A DNA stretch of 52,683 nt from CAVPEV01 sp963703555 (GCA_963703555.1 CAVPEV010000005.1:1-52683), one strand, 5' to 3'; positions 16,524-24,744 are shown, counted from the first letter of the stretch. The notes: generated by a model from the letters alone, not told the origin. Translations and numbers: made by a program.

Positions 16524-17180
16524 ATGCCGTCGGCCAACGACGTCGCATCCGTCATCCTCGCCCGATCGGGCCCTTGGAGCGACGCGATGCGTCTGCAGAA
16601 GTTGCTCTACTACGTTCAGGCGTGGCACCTGGCGGTCACTGACCAGCCCCTCTTCCCTGAACAGATCAAGGCCTGGAAGGACGGCCCGGTAGTCCCGCAG
16701 GTCTGGCATGCGCGGAAGGAGCCGGCTTCGAGGCGCGCCGCCGAGCAAACCGCCGAGAGCGTGGAGCTGGATGGCTTCACCTCCGACCTTGTCGACCTGG
16801 TGATTGCCGAGTACGGCTCGATGTCCGGGGAGGAGCTCAGCGCCCTGACGCACGTCGAGCAGCCCTGGATCGAGGCGCGGGGAGGCCTTGCCGACGGGGA
16901 GGAGTGCCGCTCACCCATCAGCGTCGAGTCAATGGCGTCGTACTACCGTCGCGCCCGTCGTCTTGGGGGCCGTACGGCGGTTGATCTCGCCGCCGGTGGC
17001 ATCCACCTCCCGGGTCAGGCATCGGAGCACCCGGATGTGGACGCGATCATCGATGGGCTCGGCGACGAGTATGACGACCCCGGTGATGACCCCTGGGGCG
17101 GCGCGAACCTCCACGACACCAAGCAGTTCGAGAGCGAGAAGGTCGGCGAGACGCCCCGGCGTTCGTACGCGAGCCGGTGA
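16524..17180 (+). CDS. Panacea-domain (DUF4065/SocA-like) antitoxin
   Basis: 218 residues, ATG with AGGAGA 6 bases upstream. The N-terminal ~130 residues carry the hallmark of the Panacea/DUF4065 domain: a short helix, MRLQKLLYYVQAWHLAVT (about 19-36), FPEQIKAWKDGPVVPQVW (about 43-60), and a later LSALTHVEQPW (about 110-120). The C-terminal ~70 residues are acidic and look less ordered. Panacea domains are known as unusually versatile antitoxin modules that neutralise unrelated toxins encoded next to them. Its TGA overlaps the GTG of a PIN-like gene by 4 bases, the expected antitoxin-first arrangement. Related SocA acts as a proteolysis adaptor, an alternative mode of action. Confidence 0.85.
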   Translation: MPSANDVASVILARSGPWSDAMRLQKLLYYVQAWHLAVTDQPLFPEQIKAWKDGPVVPQVWHARKEPASRRAAEQTAESVELDGFTSDLVDLVIAEYGSMSGEELSALTHVEQPWIEARGGLADGEECRSPISVESMASYYRRARRLGGRTAVDLAAGGIHLPGQASEHPDVDAIIDGLGDEYDDPGDDPWGGANLHDTKQFESEKVGETPRRSYASR

Positions 17181-17857
17181 CCAGTGGCGTGGCTGCCGGT
17201 GCGAGCCGACGGCCGGACCCGGACCGGCACGTGTTGGTCCTTGACTGCAACATCTACCTCGACGTCGCCCGCGCCGTCGGCCCGCCGTTTGCCTGGGACC
17301 GGTTCGATGCGATCGTCGCGCGGATGGCCCGGGAGCCAGTACCGCACCCCGCCGGCCAGCACATGGACTCGCTCCGCGTGGTCGCGATGTGCACCTCCGG
17401 GGTGTTTGCCGGCGATGAGCCTGTCGAGGTGTGGACCAATGCGCACATCGAACGAATCGTTCTCGGGAAGGCGATGCAGTCCACGACGCCAGACCCGGAG
17501 ACGGGCAACCGGGGGCTCGGTTGGAGCAGAGACGACGCGGAGACACTGACAGGGGTCCTCATCAGTGACCTCACCGGTTGGTCAAGCGGCGGGACCCTCG
17601 GCTCGAGTCACATGCCAGACGGCAACCCTCCTCTTGATCACGAAGATGGCATGGTCTACGGCGCCTGCCGCCGGCTCGCAGGCGACGACCCCCTTGCCCG
17701 CGTGTACTGCGTGACGCGTGACCGCGACTTCCTCAAGCGCTACCAGGAGGGGGAGCTGGACGCGCGCAGCAAGGTGCTGACGCCCGCGAAACTCGTCGCC
17801 GCGATGCGCACCTTGCGCGGCAAGTACGCAATGAAGGCCATGGTCCATCCTTCCTGA
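17177..17857 (+). CDS. PIN-like domain protein, candidate RNase toxin of the Panacea pair
   Basis: 226 residues from a GTG overlapping the Panacea stop. PIN domains are metal-dependent RNases whose acidic residues cluster in the fold. Visible candidates are Asp23 in VLVLDCNIYLD (the first strand with the D-x-N pattern), Glu92 (HIERIVLG), Asp154/Asp157 in LDHEDGMVYGACRRL, and Asp182/Asp184 in VYCVTRDRDFLKRY, the latter being the usual last strand. The protein is longer than typical VapC (~130 residues), with a ~60-residue insertion between the second and third motifs. Pairing with a Panacea antitoxin predicts growth-inhibiting RNase activity. The family call rests on motif order and context, not on alignment. 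Confidence 0.72.
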   Translation: MTSGVAAGASRRPDPDRHVLVLDCNIYLDVARAVGPPFAWDRFDAIVARMAREPVPHPAGQHMDSLRVVAMCTSGVFAGDEPVEVWTNAHIERIVLGKAMQSTTPDPETGNRGLGWSRDDAETLTGVLISDLTGWSSGGTLGSSHMPDGNPPLDHEDGMVYGACRRLAGDDPLARVYCVTRDRDFLKRYQEGELDARSKVLTPAKLVAAMRTLRGKYAMKAMVHPS

Positions 17858-17898
17858 GCCGAACGGGAGGATCCCCGCATCGCGCAGGTGCAAGACGC

Positions 17899-17933
17899 GT
17901 CGCCGCTCGTCATCGCACGCGGCGACTCTTTTC
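17899..17933 (+). terminator. Rho-independent terminator after the Panacea/PIN operon
   Basis: Perfect 8-base stem (GTCGCCGC ... GCGGCGAC, 17899-17906 and 17919-17926) with a 12-base loop, followed by TCTTTTC. It lies 42 bases beyond the PIN-like stop and just before the convergent HepT gene's end. Confidence 0.7.
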
Positions 17934-17962
17934 AGCCGTGGCGACGGTCTCTGCGAAGTGCG

Positions 17963-18313
17963 TCAGGTGAGGTCCTCAGCGAGCATCGCCTCGCACGCGG
18001 CTCGGAGTCGCTCGAGCGGCTTGCCGATCGTCGCTCGGACGATGACCACGTCAAGCTTGTAGTAGTGGTGCCCGATCAGGTCGCGCATCCGGGCGATGTC
18101 GGTCCACGGTACGTCGGGCCGTTGGGCTGTCAGTTCGCTGGGCAGCGCCTTGACGGCCTCGCCGATCGTGAAGACGTGGAACTGGATGGCGGCCAGAACA
18201 ACGTCGGGCAGCTCGTCATCCTCCGTGTGCCGCCGCCCCACGGCCTCGGCCTGATCGATCGCCGAGATCGCAGTCAGGATGTCGGCCAGCCGCTGCTCAC
18301 TCGATCGGCTCAC
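17963..18313 (-). CDS. hepT: HepT-like (DUF86) toxin
   Basis: 116 residues. The HEPN RNase motif R-x4-H-x-Y is present as Arg77, His82, Tyr84 (MRDLIGHHYYKLD), preceded by the typical QFHVFTIGEAVKAL helix. HepT is the toxin of the widespread HEPN/MNT module. Known pairs act through RNase activity or are controlled by AMP-ylation of the toxin's Tyr by the partner MNT nucleotidyltransferase. Its ATG overlaps the stop of the MNT gene by 4 bases (18310-18313), matching the standard antitoxin-first operon. Size is normal for the family and nothing appears missing. Confidence 0.9.
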   Translation of the reverse strand: MSRSSEQRLADILTAISAIDQAEAVGRRHTEDDELPDVVLAAIQFHVFTIGEAVKALPSELTAQRPDVPWTDIARMRDLIGHHYYKLDVVIVRATIGKPLERLRAACEAMLAEDLT

Positions 18314-18819
18314 AGCGGCACCGCCTCAGCAAGCGCCGAGTCCGCGACAGCCGGCGCCAAGGCGCTGGCCGGCGCGACGTCAACGCGCTCGCCCAAGAGC
18401 GCCGACAGTTCATCCGCGATCGCCCCGAGCGGCAGCAGGCCACGCTCGTGCACGTCGAGGTCGACGAGCAGGTCGACGTCCGACTCAGGTCCGTCCTCGC
18501 CTCGCGCAACCGACCCGAAGACCCGGACATTCGAGGCGCCGTGCTTGTGGGCGATGCGGCGGACGCGGGCTCGGTTCGCGCGCAGCTTCGCCATCCGAGG
18601 GGTACGGACGTCGAGGCGACGCGACGAGACCTCGGCGTTCAGCTCCAGGCGCGCCCCCATCGCCGCGAGCAGCCGGTCGAGTGTCTCGACGGAGGGAGAG
18701 TTGGCGCCGGACTCGTAGCGCGACACCGCCGGCTGCGACGTCCCGGCACGCGCCGCCAGGGCGTCCTGGCTCAGGCCGGCCGCTTCACGCCTCGTGCGGA
18801 TCAGGGTCGCAACATCCAC
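18310..18819 (-). CDS. mntA: MNT nucleotidyltransferase antitoxin fused to an N-terminal XRE HTH
   Basis: 169 residues. Residues 5-58 form an XRE helix-turn-helix (RREAAGLSQDALAARAGTSQ, AVSRYESGANSPS). Residues ~85-165 form a minimal nucleotidyltransferase with the intact active site Gly102-Ser103-x10-Asp114-x-Asp116 (GSVARGEDGPESDVD). The fusion lets the antitoxin both modify the toxin (AMP-ylation is known for MntA) and repress its own promoter. A perfect palindrome lies just upstream of the ATG, supporting autoregulation. Most MNT antitoxins lack the HTH, so the fusion is a less common variant. Confidence 0.9.
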   Translation of the reverse strand: MDVATLIRTRREAAGLSQDALAARAGTSQPAVSRYESGANSPSVETLDRLLAAMGARLELNAEVSSRRLDVRTPRMAKLRANRARVRRIAHKHGASNVRVFGSVARGEDGPESDVDLLVDLDVHERGLLPLGAIADELSALLGERVDVAPASALAPAVADSALAEAVPL

Positions 18820-18826
18820 GGAGCAA

Positions 18827-18846
18827 CCATACCGTTAGAGGTATGG
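18827..18846. promoter_or_regulatory. Operator palindrome of the HTH-MNT/HepT operon
   Basis: CCATACC-GTTAGA-GGTATGG: perfect 7-base arms and a 6-base spacer, ending 8 bases upstream of the HTH-MNT start codon. The spacing suits an XRE-type dimer, so binding by the encoded fusion protein would block transcription or translation initiation of its own operon. Confidence 0.65.
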
Positions 18847-18927
18847 GCGCGCGACAGACCTGGCCTCGATGACGTGGTCCCTCACGTCAAGTTGCCCGCG
18901 AATTGGTGAGCGCGTGCCTCACGTAAT

Positions 18928-19323
18928 GGGCTCTTCGCGGTTCGTGGTGAACCGGCCTGCTGGGGGTGTTCACGCGGCGGTCTTCGCTGCGCTGGTCAGG
19001 AGGATACGGGTGCGGTAGTTGCGGGCGTTGCGGAAGCCGCGGCCGGTCCGCTTGATGTTCTTGATCGTGGTGTTCGCGGCCTCGGTGCGGGCGTTGGTCA
19101 CGCCGGTGACGATCAGGACCTCGATCGCCGGCCACCAGGCGCAGATGGTGTCGTAGAGCCTGTCGGTCTCGACCATGTTCGCGGCCAGCACGTAGGTGCC
19201 CAGGCGCATCTTCTCGGTGTGGGCCTCGGCCAGGGAGCCGGCGTGCAGCAGGCGGCGGACCTGTTCCTTGATGCCCCAGGCGGCGCCGAGCTCGTCGGTC
19301 GGGTCGTCGGTGCGTAAGACCCG
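18928..19323 (-). mobile_element. ISL3-family remnant: C-terminal part of transposase
   Basis: On the minus strand the frame ending at 18970 encodes about 118 residues resembling the end of ISL3-family DDE transposases: AWGIKEQVRRLLHAGSL, then MVETDRLYDTICAWWPAIEVLIVTGVTNARTEAANTTIKNIKR and FRNARNYRTRILL. The N-terminal two thirds are absent: the sequence is interrupted at ~19323 by the IS1595-type element, and beyond that element nothing ISL3-like resumes. A GGGCTCTTCGCGG-like sequence at 18928-18940, outside the stop codon, may be the surviving terminal repeat. Not functional. Confidence 0.7.
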
Positions 19324-20434
19324 TCTGGGCTCTCCACTTAACCGGAGTTGTGCAGGTGGGAGTGCCGCCATGGCCGGTCGGGTCGGGGGCGTTCGAGGCT
19401 GGGTGGGTGTCCCGTCGCGCCGGGCGGGATCGGCGATGTTGGGCGTGGCCGGGGTCGTTTGATCAGCTCGCGGTAGCGCACCGGGTCGTGGTCGACGGCC
19501 AGCTGCAGGACCCGCATGAACACCAGGCCGCGGTTGCGTGAGGTGCGGCGGTTGAACCGGAACACGAACTCGTTCAGGTAGCCGGGCAGGTGCTCGCTGT
19601 CCACCGCTCCTTGGTGGGTGCACAGCAGCCATCGCTTGGCCAGCGCGGCGATGCGGTGCACGCCGGGCAGCAGTGCGCCGGGATCCGCACCGCGGGCGAG
19701 CGCCGCGCGCTGGCTGCGCCGGTCGTGGACGTATCCGGCCGCCTCGATGCCCAGGTAGCCGGCCCACCCGTCGGTGATCACCGTGGAGCCGGCCTGGACG
19801 TGGTCGGCGATGAACTGGTGCAGCGTGGCGGCCGTGGCATCGGCGATGACCGCCATCCGGCAGCGGCCGAAACCCCCCGGTGACGTCACCTCCACGGCCA
19901 CGCAGACCAGCGCCTTCTTGGCCTTGGCCCGCCCGCCGGCAAGGCCCGGCTCCTGGCCGCCGATGAACGTCTCGTCCACCTCCACCCGCCCGAGAGCCGA
20001 TCGCGGCCCGGGCGCACCAGCACCGAGCGCAACCGGTGCAGCATCGCCCACGCGGTCTGGTACGAGCCGATCTCCAAGGTCCGCTGCAGGCTCAGCGCGG
20101 AGATCCCGTCCTTGGCCGTCACGAACGCCCAACACGCGTTGAACCACACCGTCAACGGGGTGCGGGTCCGGTCGAAGATCGTGCCCGCCGTCACCGACGT
20201 GCGATGCGAGCAGCCCGCGCACATCCACCGGCCGTCACCAAGGCGCCAGCCACCCGCGTACCCGCACTGCGAGCACACGAACCCCTCCGGCCAGCGCAGC
20301 CACTCCAGGTAGTCCCGGCAGCCAGCATCCGAGGAGAACCACGCCAACAGCTCACCCACCGAACCCGGGTAGTCCCGACCGGCCCTGGGCATCATCACAC
20401 CCCAAACCTACTCCGGTTAAGTGGAGAGCCCAGA
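19324..20434 (-). mobile_element. IS1595-type insertion sequence
   Basis: Bounded by a 24-base perfect inverted repeat (19324-19347 and 20411-20434; outer end TCTGGGCTCTCC). It contains one transposase gene, frameshifted. No matching 8-base target duplication is found on the two sides, and the flanks belong to different decayed genes (ISL3 on the left, a dehydrogenase fragment on the right). A deletion or recombination next to the element therefore followed insertion. Confidence 0.8.
19338..20398 (-). pseudogene. IS1595-family transposase, frameshifted
   Basis: The N-terminal part (from 20398) has a zinc ribbon (CSQCGY ... CAGCSHR) and the family helix DGISALSLQRTLEIGSYQTAW followed by MLHRLRSVLVRPGRDRLSG. 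In the same order, but in another frame, the sequence continues VEVDETFIGGQEPGLAGG (first catalytic Asp), VITDGWAGYLGI (second) and THQGAV ... YLNEFVFRFNRR. The frame changes by -1 within the GC run at about 19986-19991, equivalent to loss of one base. IS1595 transposases are normally made from one frame, so the copy is inactive unless this is a base-calling error. Otherwise it is full length. Confidence 0.85.
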
Positions 20435-20638
20435 TGGCGGAAGCCCTGCCGGCGATGGCGCCGGGCGCGGTGTGGGTGCAGTCCTCGACGGTCGGGGCGA
20501 CCGGCACCGCGCGCCTGGCGGCGCTGGCCGGCGAGCACGGTGTGGGTCGCCGAGGAGCCCGGGCCGGCGTCGCGCCTCAAACCCGTCACCAACGCCTGGA
20601 TCGCCATGCTCACCGCCGGGGTCGGCCAATCGATCGCG
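20434..20638 (+). pseudogene. Remnant of a 6-phosphogluconate/3-hydroxyisobutyrate dehydrogenase-like gene
   Basis: The first frame reads MAEALPAMAPGAVWVQSSTVG then TARLAALAGEHG, as at the end of the NAD-binding domain of beta-hydroxyacid dehydrogenases. After an internal deletion the sequence resumes in another frame as WVAEEPGPASRLKPVTNAWIAMLTAGVGQSIA, the start of the second domain, where the bridging helix lies. Both ends are missing. It begins exactly at the right end of the IS1595-type element. Non-functional. Confidence 0.6.
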
Positions 20639-21088
20639 ACTCCTTGCGCTCCCGGTGGCGGTTCACCTTCCGCCGTCGCGTCCCCGACGCCCGACTGGCC
20701 CTGCGGGAAGGGCCGATCGCAGCCGGCGCTGCCGCGATGGCCGCCCTGATCGACCTGGCGTGCGAGACCCGCGACGTCGACTACTTCCGTTCCGACTGCC
20801 CGGTGGCAGCGGGTGGCCGCTGCGCGGCTCATCCGGTGGGAGTCCCCGTACGGGTGGACCCGCCGGGCGACGGCAGGATCGCCGGCGGCGAGAGCGCGTT
20901 GGCTGACGTCCTCGCCGGGATGCTGCCCGTGCCGGACGCGTGGGTGACGTTCGGCACGGGCGGTAGACAGAGAGACGAACGCCGATCGGTAGCGCGGCGA
21001 CCCGACGATGTGTAGCGCAGCAAGGCGACGCTTTGGAGCCTAGGAACCAGACGATCTGTAGCGCAGCGGTCCACGGTCGCGTAGCGTC
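20639..21088. other. Degenerate intergenic stretch
   Basis: 450 bases with open frames but no recognisable protein; probably decayed sequence. Near its right end an 18-base direct repeat with one mismatch (GACGATGTGTAGCGCAGC-like, 21004-21021 and 21050-21067) lies directly upstream of the AAA/DUF4143 gene and could be a pair of regulator-binding sites. Confidence 0.4.
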
Positions 21089-22384
21089 GTGGTCGTGGAG
21101 AGCCACTCTGCTGCACCCCTGTACGAGCGCAGGGTCGTCGACGACGAGCTTGACGAGCTGTTCGCCGGGCTGCCCGCCATCAGCCTCGACGGCCCGAAGG
21201 GCGTGGGAAAGACCGCGACCGCCATGCAGCGCGCCGCCACCTCTTACCGCCTCGATGACCCGGCGATCTTGGAGATCGTCCTCGCCAACACGAAGAGCCT
21301 CGTCCGCGGCACGGAACCGATCCTGATCGACGAGTGGCAGCGCTGGCAGCCGTCATGGGATCTGGTCCGCCGGGCCGTGGACGACCGCTCCGGCCCCGGT
21401 CGGTTCCTGCTCACCGGCTCCGCCTCGCCGCGCGCGCCTCAGACACACTCGGGTGCCGGGCGCATCGTCACGGTGCGCATGCGTCCGATGACCCTCGTCG
21501 AACGTGGGGTCGAGACACCGACCGTCTCGCTCACGCGGCTCCTCGACGGGACGGCTGAGATCCGCGGTGAGACGCGGGTGGGGCTTCGTGACTACACGGA
21601 TGAGATCGTGGCCGGCGGTTTCCCCGGCATACGGTCGCAGTCCCGACGGGTCCAGCGCAGCCAGCTCGCGGGCTACGTGGCACGCATCGTCGACCGGGAC
21701 TTCGACGAAGCCGGTCAGCAGGTGCGCAACCCGCAAGGCCTCCGGCGCTGGATGACGGCATACGCAGCCGCGACCGGAACGACCACCACGATGGAGAAGA
21801 TCCGCGACGCCACCACCGCGGGCGACGGAACACCGCCGGCACGCTCCACCGTGCAGACGTACCGCGACGTGCTCGAGCGCATCTGGATCGCTGACCCGCT
21901 GCCGGGCTACGTGCCTACCATGTCGCGGCTGAACCGGCTGACCACGTCGCCGAAGTGGTACCTGGCCGATCCAGCCCTTGCCGTGGCGCTGCTCAACGTC
22001 ACCCCCGCCAAGCTTCTCGCCGGCGGGGAGGGGGACGTGGTGATCCCACGGGACGGCACCCTGCTCGGCGCACTCTTCGAGTCGCTCGCCGCACTCGAGC
22101 TGCGGGTGTTCGCCCAGGCCGCGGAGGCCGAGGTGGCGCACCTGCGCACCAAGACCGGCGACCGCGAGGTCGACTTCCTCGTCGAGGGCCATGACGGACC
22201 GGCGGTGGCTTTCGAGGTGAAGCTGGCCGAACTACCCGACGCGCACGACGTGCGGCACCTGATCTGGCTGAAGGAGCGGCTCGGCGAGCGGCTCGTCGAC
22301 ATGGTGGTCCTCACGACCGGGTCATACGCGTACCGCCGCACGGACGGCGTCGCGGTCGTCCCGCTCGCACTGCTGGGACCCTGA
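21089..22384 (+). CDS. AAA ATPase with DUF4143 C-terminal domain
   Basis: 431 residues; a GTG at 21089 or 21095 can serve as start. The AAA_14 ATPase domain has Walker A GPKGVGKT (35-42), Walker B-like EPILIDEWQ (about 76-84) and a sensor-type LLTGSASPR. The C-terminal DUF4143 domain ends in REVDFLVEG ... VAFEVKL, the PD-(D/E)xK-like strand pattern of this family. Such proteins are common in accessory regions and their biological role is unknown. The gene is complete and lies beyond the insertion-sequence graveyard as the last gene of the accessory segment that I can recognise. No partner gene is adjacent on its strand. Confidence 0.88.
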   Translation: MVVESHSAAPLYERRVVDDELDELFAGLPAISLDGPKGVGKTATAMQRAATSYRLDDPAILEIVLANTKSLVRGTEPILIDEWQRWQPSWDLVRRAVDDRSGPGRFLLTGSASPRAPQTHSGAGRIVTVRMRPMTLVERGVETPTVSLTRLLDGTAEIRGETRVGLRDYTDEIVAGGFPGIRSQSRRVQRSQLAGYVARIVDRDFDEAGQQVRNPQGLRRWMTAYAAATGTTTTMEKIRDATTAGDGTPPARSTVQTYRDVLERIWIADPLPGYVPTMSRLNRLTTSPKWYLADPALAVALLNVTPAKLLAGGEGDVVIPRDGTLLGALFESLAALELRVFAQAAEAEVAHLRTKTGDREVDFLVEGHDGPAVAFEVKLAELPDAHDVRHLIWLKERLGERLVDMVVLTTGSYAYRRTDGVAVVPLALLGP

Positions 22385-22499
22385 GGTCGCCGCGGACCGT
22401 GGATGCCGCCGCAGGGTAGCTGGAACGGTCCCCTAGCCCAGCAACCAATCGACCACTCCAGGTTCACAAGCTCGGTCAGGGCCACTGCGAGTCGGGGAG

Positions 22500-22519
22500 C
22501 GCTTGGGACGTGCCAAGCG
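22500..22519. terminator. Hairpin between convergent genes
   Basis: CGCTTGG-GACGTG-CCAAGCG is a perfect 7-base stem with a 6-base loop, between the ends of the AAA/DUF4143 gene and the DUF4236/TPR gene. There is no T-run, so it is only a candidate. Confidence 0.35.
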
Positions 22520-22581
22520 GCCGCCTGAGTCGCGGCCAACGCCGGCCACCACAACGGTCGCCACGACGGTCGCCACGACGG

Positions 22582-23652
22582 TCAGCTCGGCTGCCCACCC
22601 GCCTGCTGGGGTCGAGCCCTCCCGCCGAGCGAGCCGAGGTGCTCGGCCAGCCCGGGATAGGAGCTGTCCTCGGCGAGCACCCGTTCGAAGTCCTTTCGCG
22701 CCAGCGCGAGCTTGCCCTCGGCGACGTAGGTCTGCCCCCGCTCGACGAGCGCCCGGTGCCGCAGCGCCGTGGGGCGGGAGCGCACGCGCAGCGCCTCCCT
22801 CAGCGCCTCGCGCGACGCCGTGCGGAACCCCAGCTCGCGCAGGGCGGCACCACGCTGGATGAGCAGGTAGGTCGATGGGTCGTCGTCGTTGGTCAGGCCG
22901 TCGGTGAGAGTGACGACTTCCTCCCACCGAGCCTGGGCCGCGTACAGTTCGGCGAGGGACACCGCCGTGACCGTCGTGGGCGCCAGCTGCTCCACGACGT
23001 GCACCGCGGCGGCGAGGTCACCGGCGCGCTGGTGCAGCTCCGCCAGCGCGAGGCCGATCGTGTCCCGGTCCAGCGGCAGACGGACCTCGATGCCGTCGGC
23101 GATCTCGAGGTCCATCGCCACATCCGGCAGATACCTGCGGACGAACGGGTCGGCGGCCGGGTCGTACCCCACGGAGAAGGCCCACGCCAGCAGTTCCCGC
23201 GCCCTCGCGTCGGAGTGCTGGGGTATTGCCAGCAGGACGGCTTCACAGACGGCGGCGACCTGCTGCGCCTCGGGATGGTCGACGACCACGGCAGGGAGCG
23301 CTGCCGGGTCGTGGTCCCTGACGAGCGCACGCCACAGAGCCTTCTCCCACGCCGGGGCGAACATGCCCGGTCTCGGCGCGGACGGCGCCCGCCCAGGAGC
23401 GCCGGCCGGTGCGGCGCCGGGAGCCCACCCGTGGACGCCTGGACGCCCGGACCGGCGCGCCGAGGGCAGCGTCGTGGTCGTCACGGAGGAGACGCCCGTG
23501 CCGGGGATCCCCACGGTCCGGGTCACCCGCCCCGAGGAGTTGACGGACACCCGCGCACCACGGACCCCGGCACTGACGCCGAGCCCTCGTGGTGTCACCG
23601 TCATGCGCACGCCCGGCATGAGCGTGAACGACTTCCGTACCCGAAAGCCCAC
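22582..23652 (-). CDS. DUF4236 and tetratricopeptide-repeat protein
   Basis: 356 residues from a GTG preceded by GAGGGTG. The first ~55 residues are a DUF4236 domain (GFRVRKSFTLMPGVRMTVTP, GLGVSAGVRGARVSVNSSG, GIPGTGVS). This is a short, Gly-rich beta domain found at the N-terminus of many unknown bacterial proteins. A low-complexity linker follows (about 60-90), then helical repeats through residue ~350 that resemble TPRs (LALAELHQRAGDLAAAVHVVEQLAP; ALVERGQTYVAEGKLALARKDFERVL). A scaffold role is likely; no enzyme motif is seen. The 3' end overlaps short tandem repeats (CGCCACGACGGT, around 22560-22585). Confidence 0.8.
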   Translation of the reverse strand: MGFRVRKSFTLMPGVRMTVTPRGLGVSAGVRGARVSVNSSGRVTRTVGIPGTGVSSVTTTTLPSARRSGRPGVHGWAPGAAPAGAPGRAPSAPRPGMFAPAWEKALWRALVRDHDPAALPAVVVDHPEAQQVAAVCEAVLLAIPQHSDARARELLAWAFSVGYDPAADPFVRRYLPDVAMDLEIADGIEVRLPLDRDTIGLALAELHQRAGDLAAAVHVVEQLAPTTVTAVSLAELYAAQARWEEVVTLTDGLTNDDDPSTYLLIQRGAALRELGFRTASREALREALRVRSRPTALRHRALVERGQTYVAEGKLALARKDFERVLAEDSSYPGLAEHLGSLGGRARPQQAGGQPS

Positions 23653-23790
23653 AGCGGCACCCTCTTCCGGCTGTCCCAGTATCGGCGCACAGCGCCACCG
23701 CGCCGAACGTGCGGGCCCGCGGACGTGGGCGAGGAGATGTGGACGCCGCGGAGGAGCTGTGCCGATCAATGGTGACCCGTCGCGGCGTGG

Positions 23791-24744
23791 TCAGGTCCCG
23801 ACCGCAGCCGCCATCGGCCGCCAGGCCGTCAGCACGTGCTCGGCGGCCGACCCCTCGGGAAGCGGCACGTCGAACGTCGCAACACCGGCCCGGAGCGTGA
23901 CGACGCCGACATCCCGGTAGCGCGGGTGCTCGGCGACCGTCACCTGCCCGAGGCGGGCCAGCGGGATCACCGTACGGGCCAAGGAGTGCACCGGCGCGCG
24001 GCCCCGCATCAGCCAGTACCGGCGGCCGAGGATCTGCAGCTCGCCGCCTCCGGAGCACACCAGGCCGCCGTGCAGCACCATCGGGCGCAGGCGGTGCAGC
24101 AGCTCGGTGGCCGTCCCGGTGCGCACCGGCTGGACGGACCGGCGGCCGTGCGCGGCATGCAGCACCAGGTCGGGCTCGTGTGCCTGCACGTTGAGGTAGA
24201 ACGTGACCAGGTCGACATCGGCGTCACCCAGCTCCCGCAGCGCAGGCACCGGGCGCGCGGCCCCTGCCGTGAGCACCGACACGGGGCCGCCGGGTCCCGC
24301 GGCGCGACGGGCCGCCTCGAGGGCCGGCTCGCGGATGCTCGCCAGCAGCCCGTTCACCGTGTCCCTCGACGAGGCGTTGTACCCGAACGACACCGCGCCC
24401 TGCGCCAGGGTGTGCACGGTGAACCGGCCGTCGAGCAGGTCCACGCTGTCGGTCAACGCGGCGATCTGGTCGTAGCCGACCGTGGTGTCCGTGTACCCCG
24501 TGCCGTGGCGGCTCAGCACGGTCAGGCGCTCGGGCCCGGCCACGACCAGGTGGTCGTACAGGTCCATGCCCGGGTCGGCGTCCCGCCGGGCGATGCTCCG
24601 AGGGACCTTGACCACCATCCGCGCCGACGCGAGGTCGACGGGATGGTCACGGAACAACCGGGGCACCTCGTGCGGATCACGCACGGGCAGGATCCACGGA
24701 CCGAACGCGTCGTACTCGACAGCCTCGTCGGGCGAGATCGTCAT
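23791..24744 (-). CDS. Hypothetical protein (317 aa)
   Basis: Strong ribosome binding site (GGGAGG, 7 bases from the ATG). The product is soluble, with no signal peptide or membrane helix. Two features stand out: a region with LTVLSRHGTGYTDTTVGYDQIAALT followed by GRFTVHTLAQGAVSFGYNASS, which looks like a PH-like beta domain, and a second similar segment nearer the C-terminus (ILGRRYWLMRGRAPV, VTLRAGVATFDVPLPEG). A two-PH-like-domain protein is my best structural guess. I do not recognise a named family. It is downstream of, and on the same strand as, the alcohol dehydrogenase but separated by 209 bases, so it is probably independent. Confidence 0.6.
   Translation of the reverse strand: MTISPDEAVEYDAFGPWILPVRDPHEVPRLFRDHPVDLASARMVVKVPRSIARRDADPGMDLYDHLVVAGPERLTVLSRHGTGYTDTTVGYDQIAALTDSVDLLDGRFTVHTLAQGAVSFGYNASSRDTVNGLLASIREPALEAARRAAGPGGPVSVLTAGAARPVPALRELGDADVDLVTFYLNVQAHEPDLVLHAAHGRRSVQPVRTGTATELLHRLRPMVLHGGLVCSGGGELQILGRRYWLMRGRAPVHSLARTVIPLARLGQVTVAEHPRYRDVGVVTLRAGVATFDVPLPEGSAAEHVLTAWRPMAAAVGT

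Noticed and set aside
19980..20000. Programmed -1 frameshift in the IS1595-type transposase
   Set aside because: No slippery heptamer or downstream structure stands out, and IS1595-family transposases are normally single-frame; mutation or a base-call error is simpler.
22549..22590. Tandem CGCCACGACGGT repeats
   Set aside because: Only two to three short copies at a gene end; likely simple slippage with no further structure.
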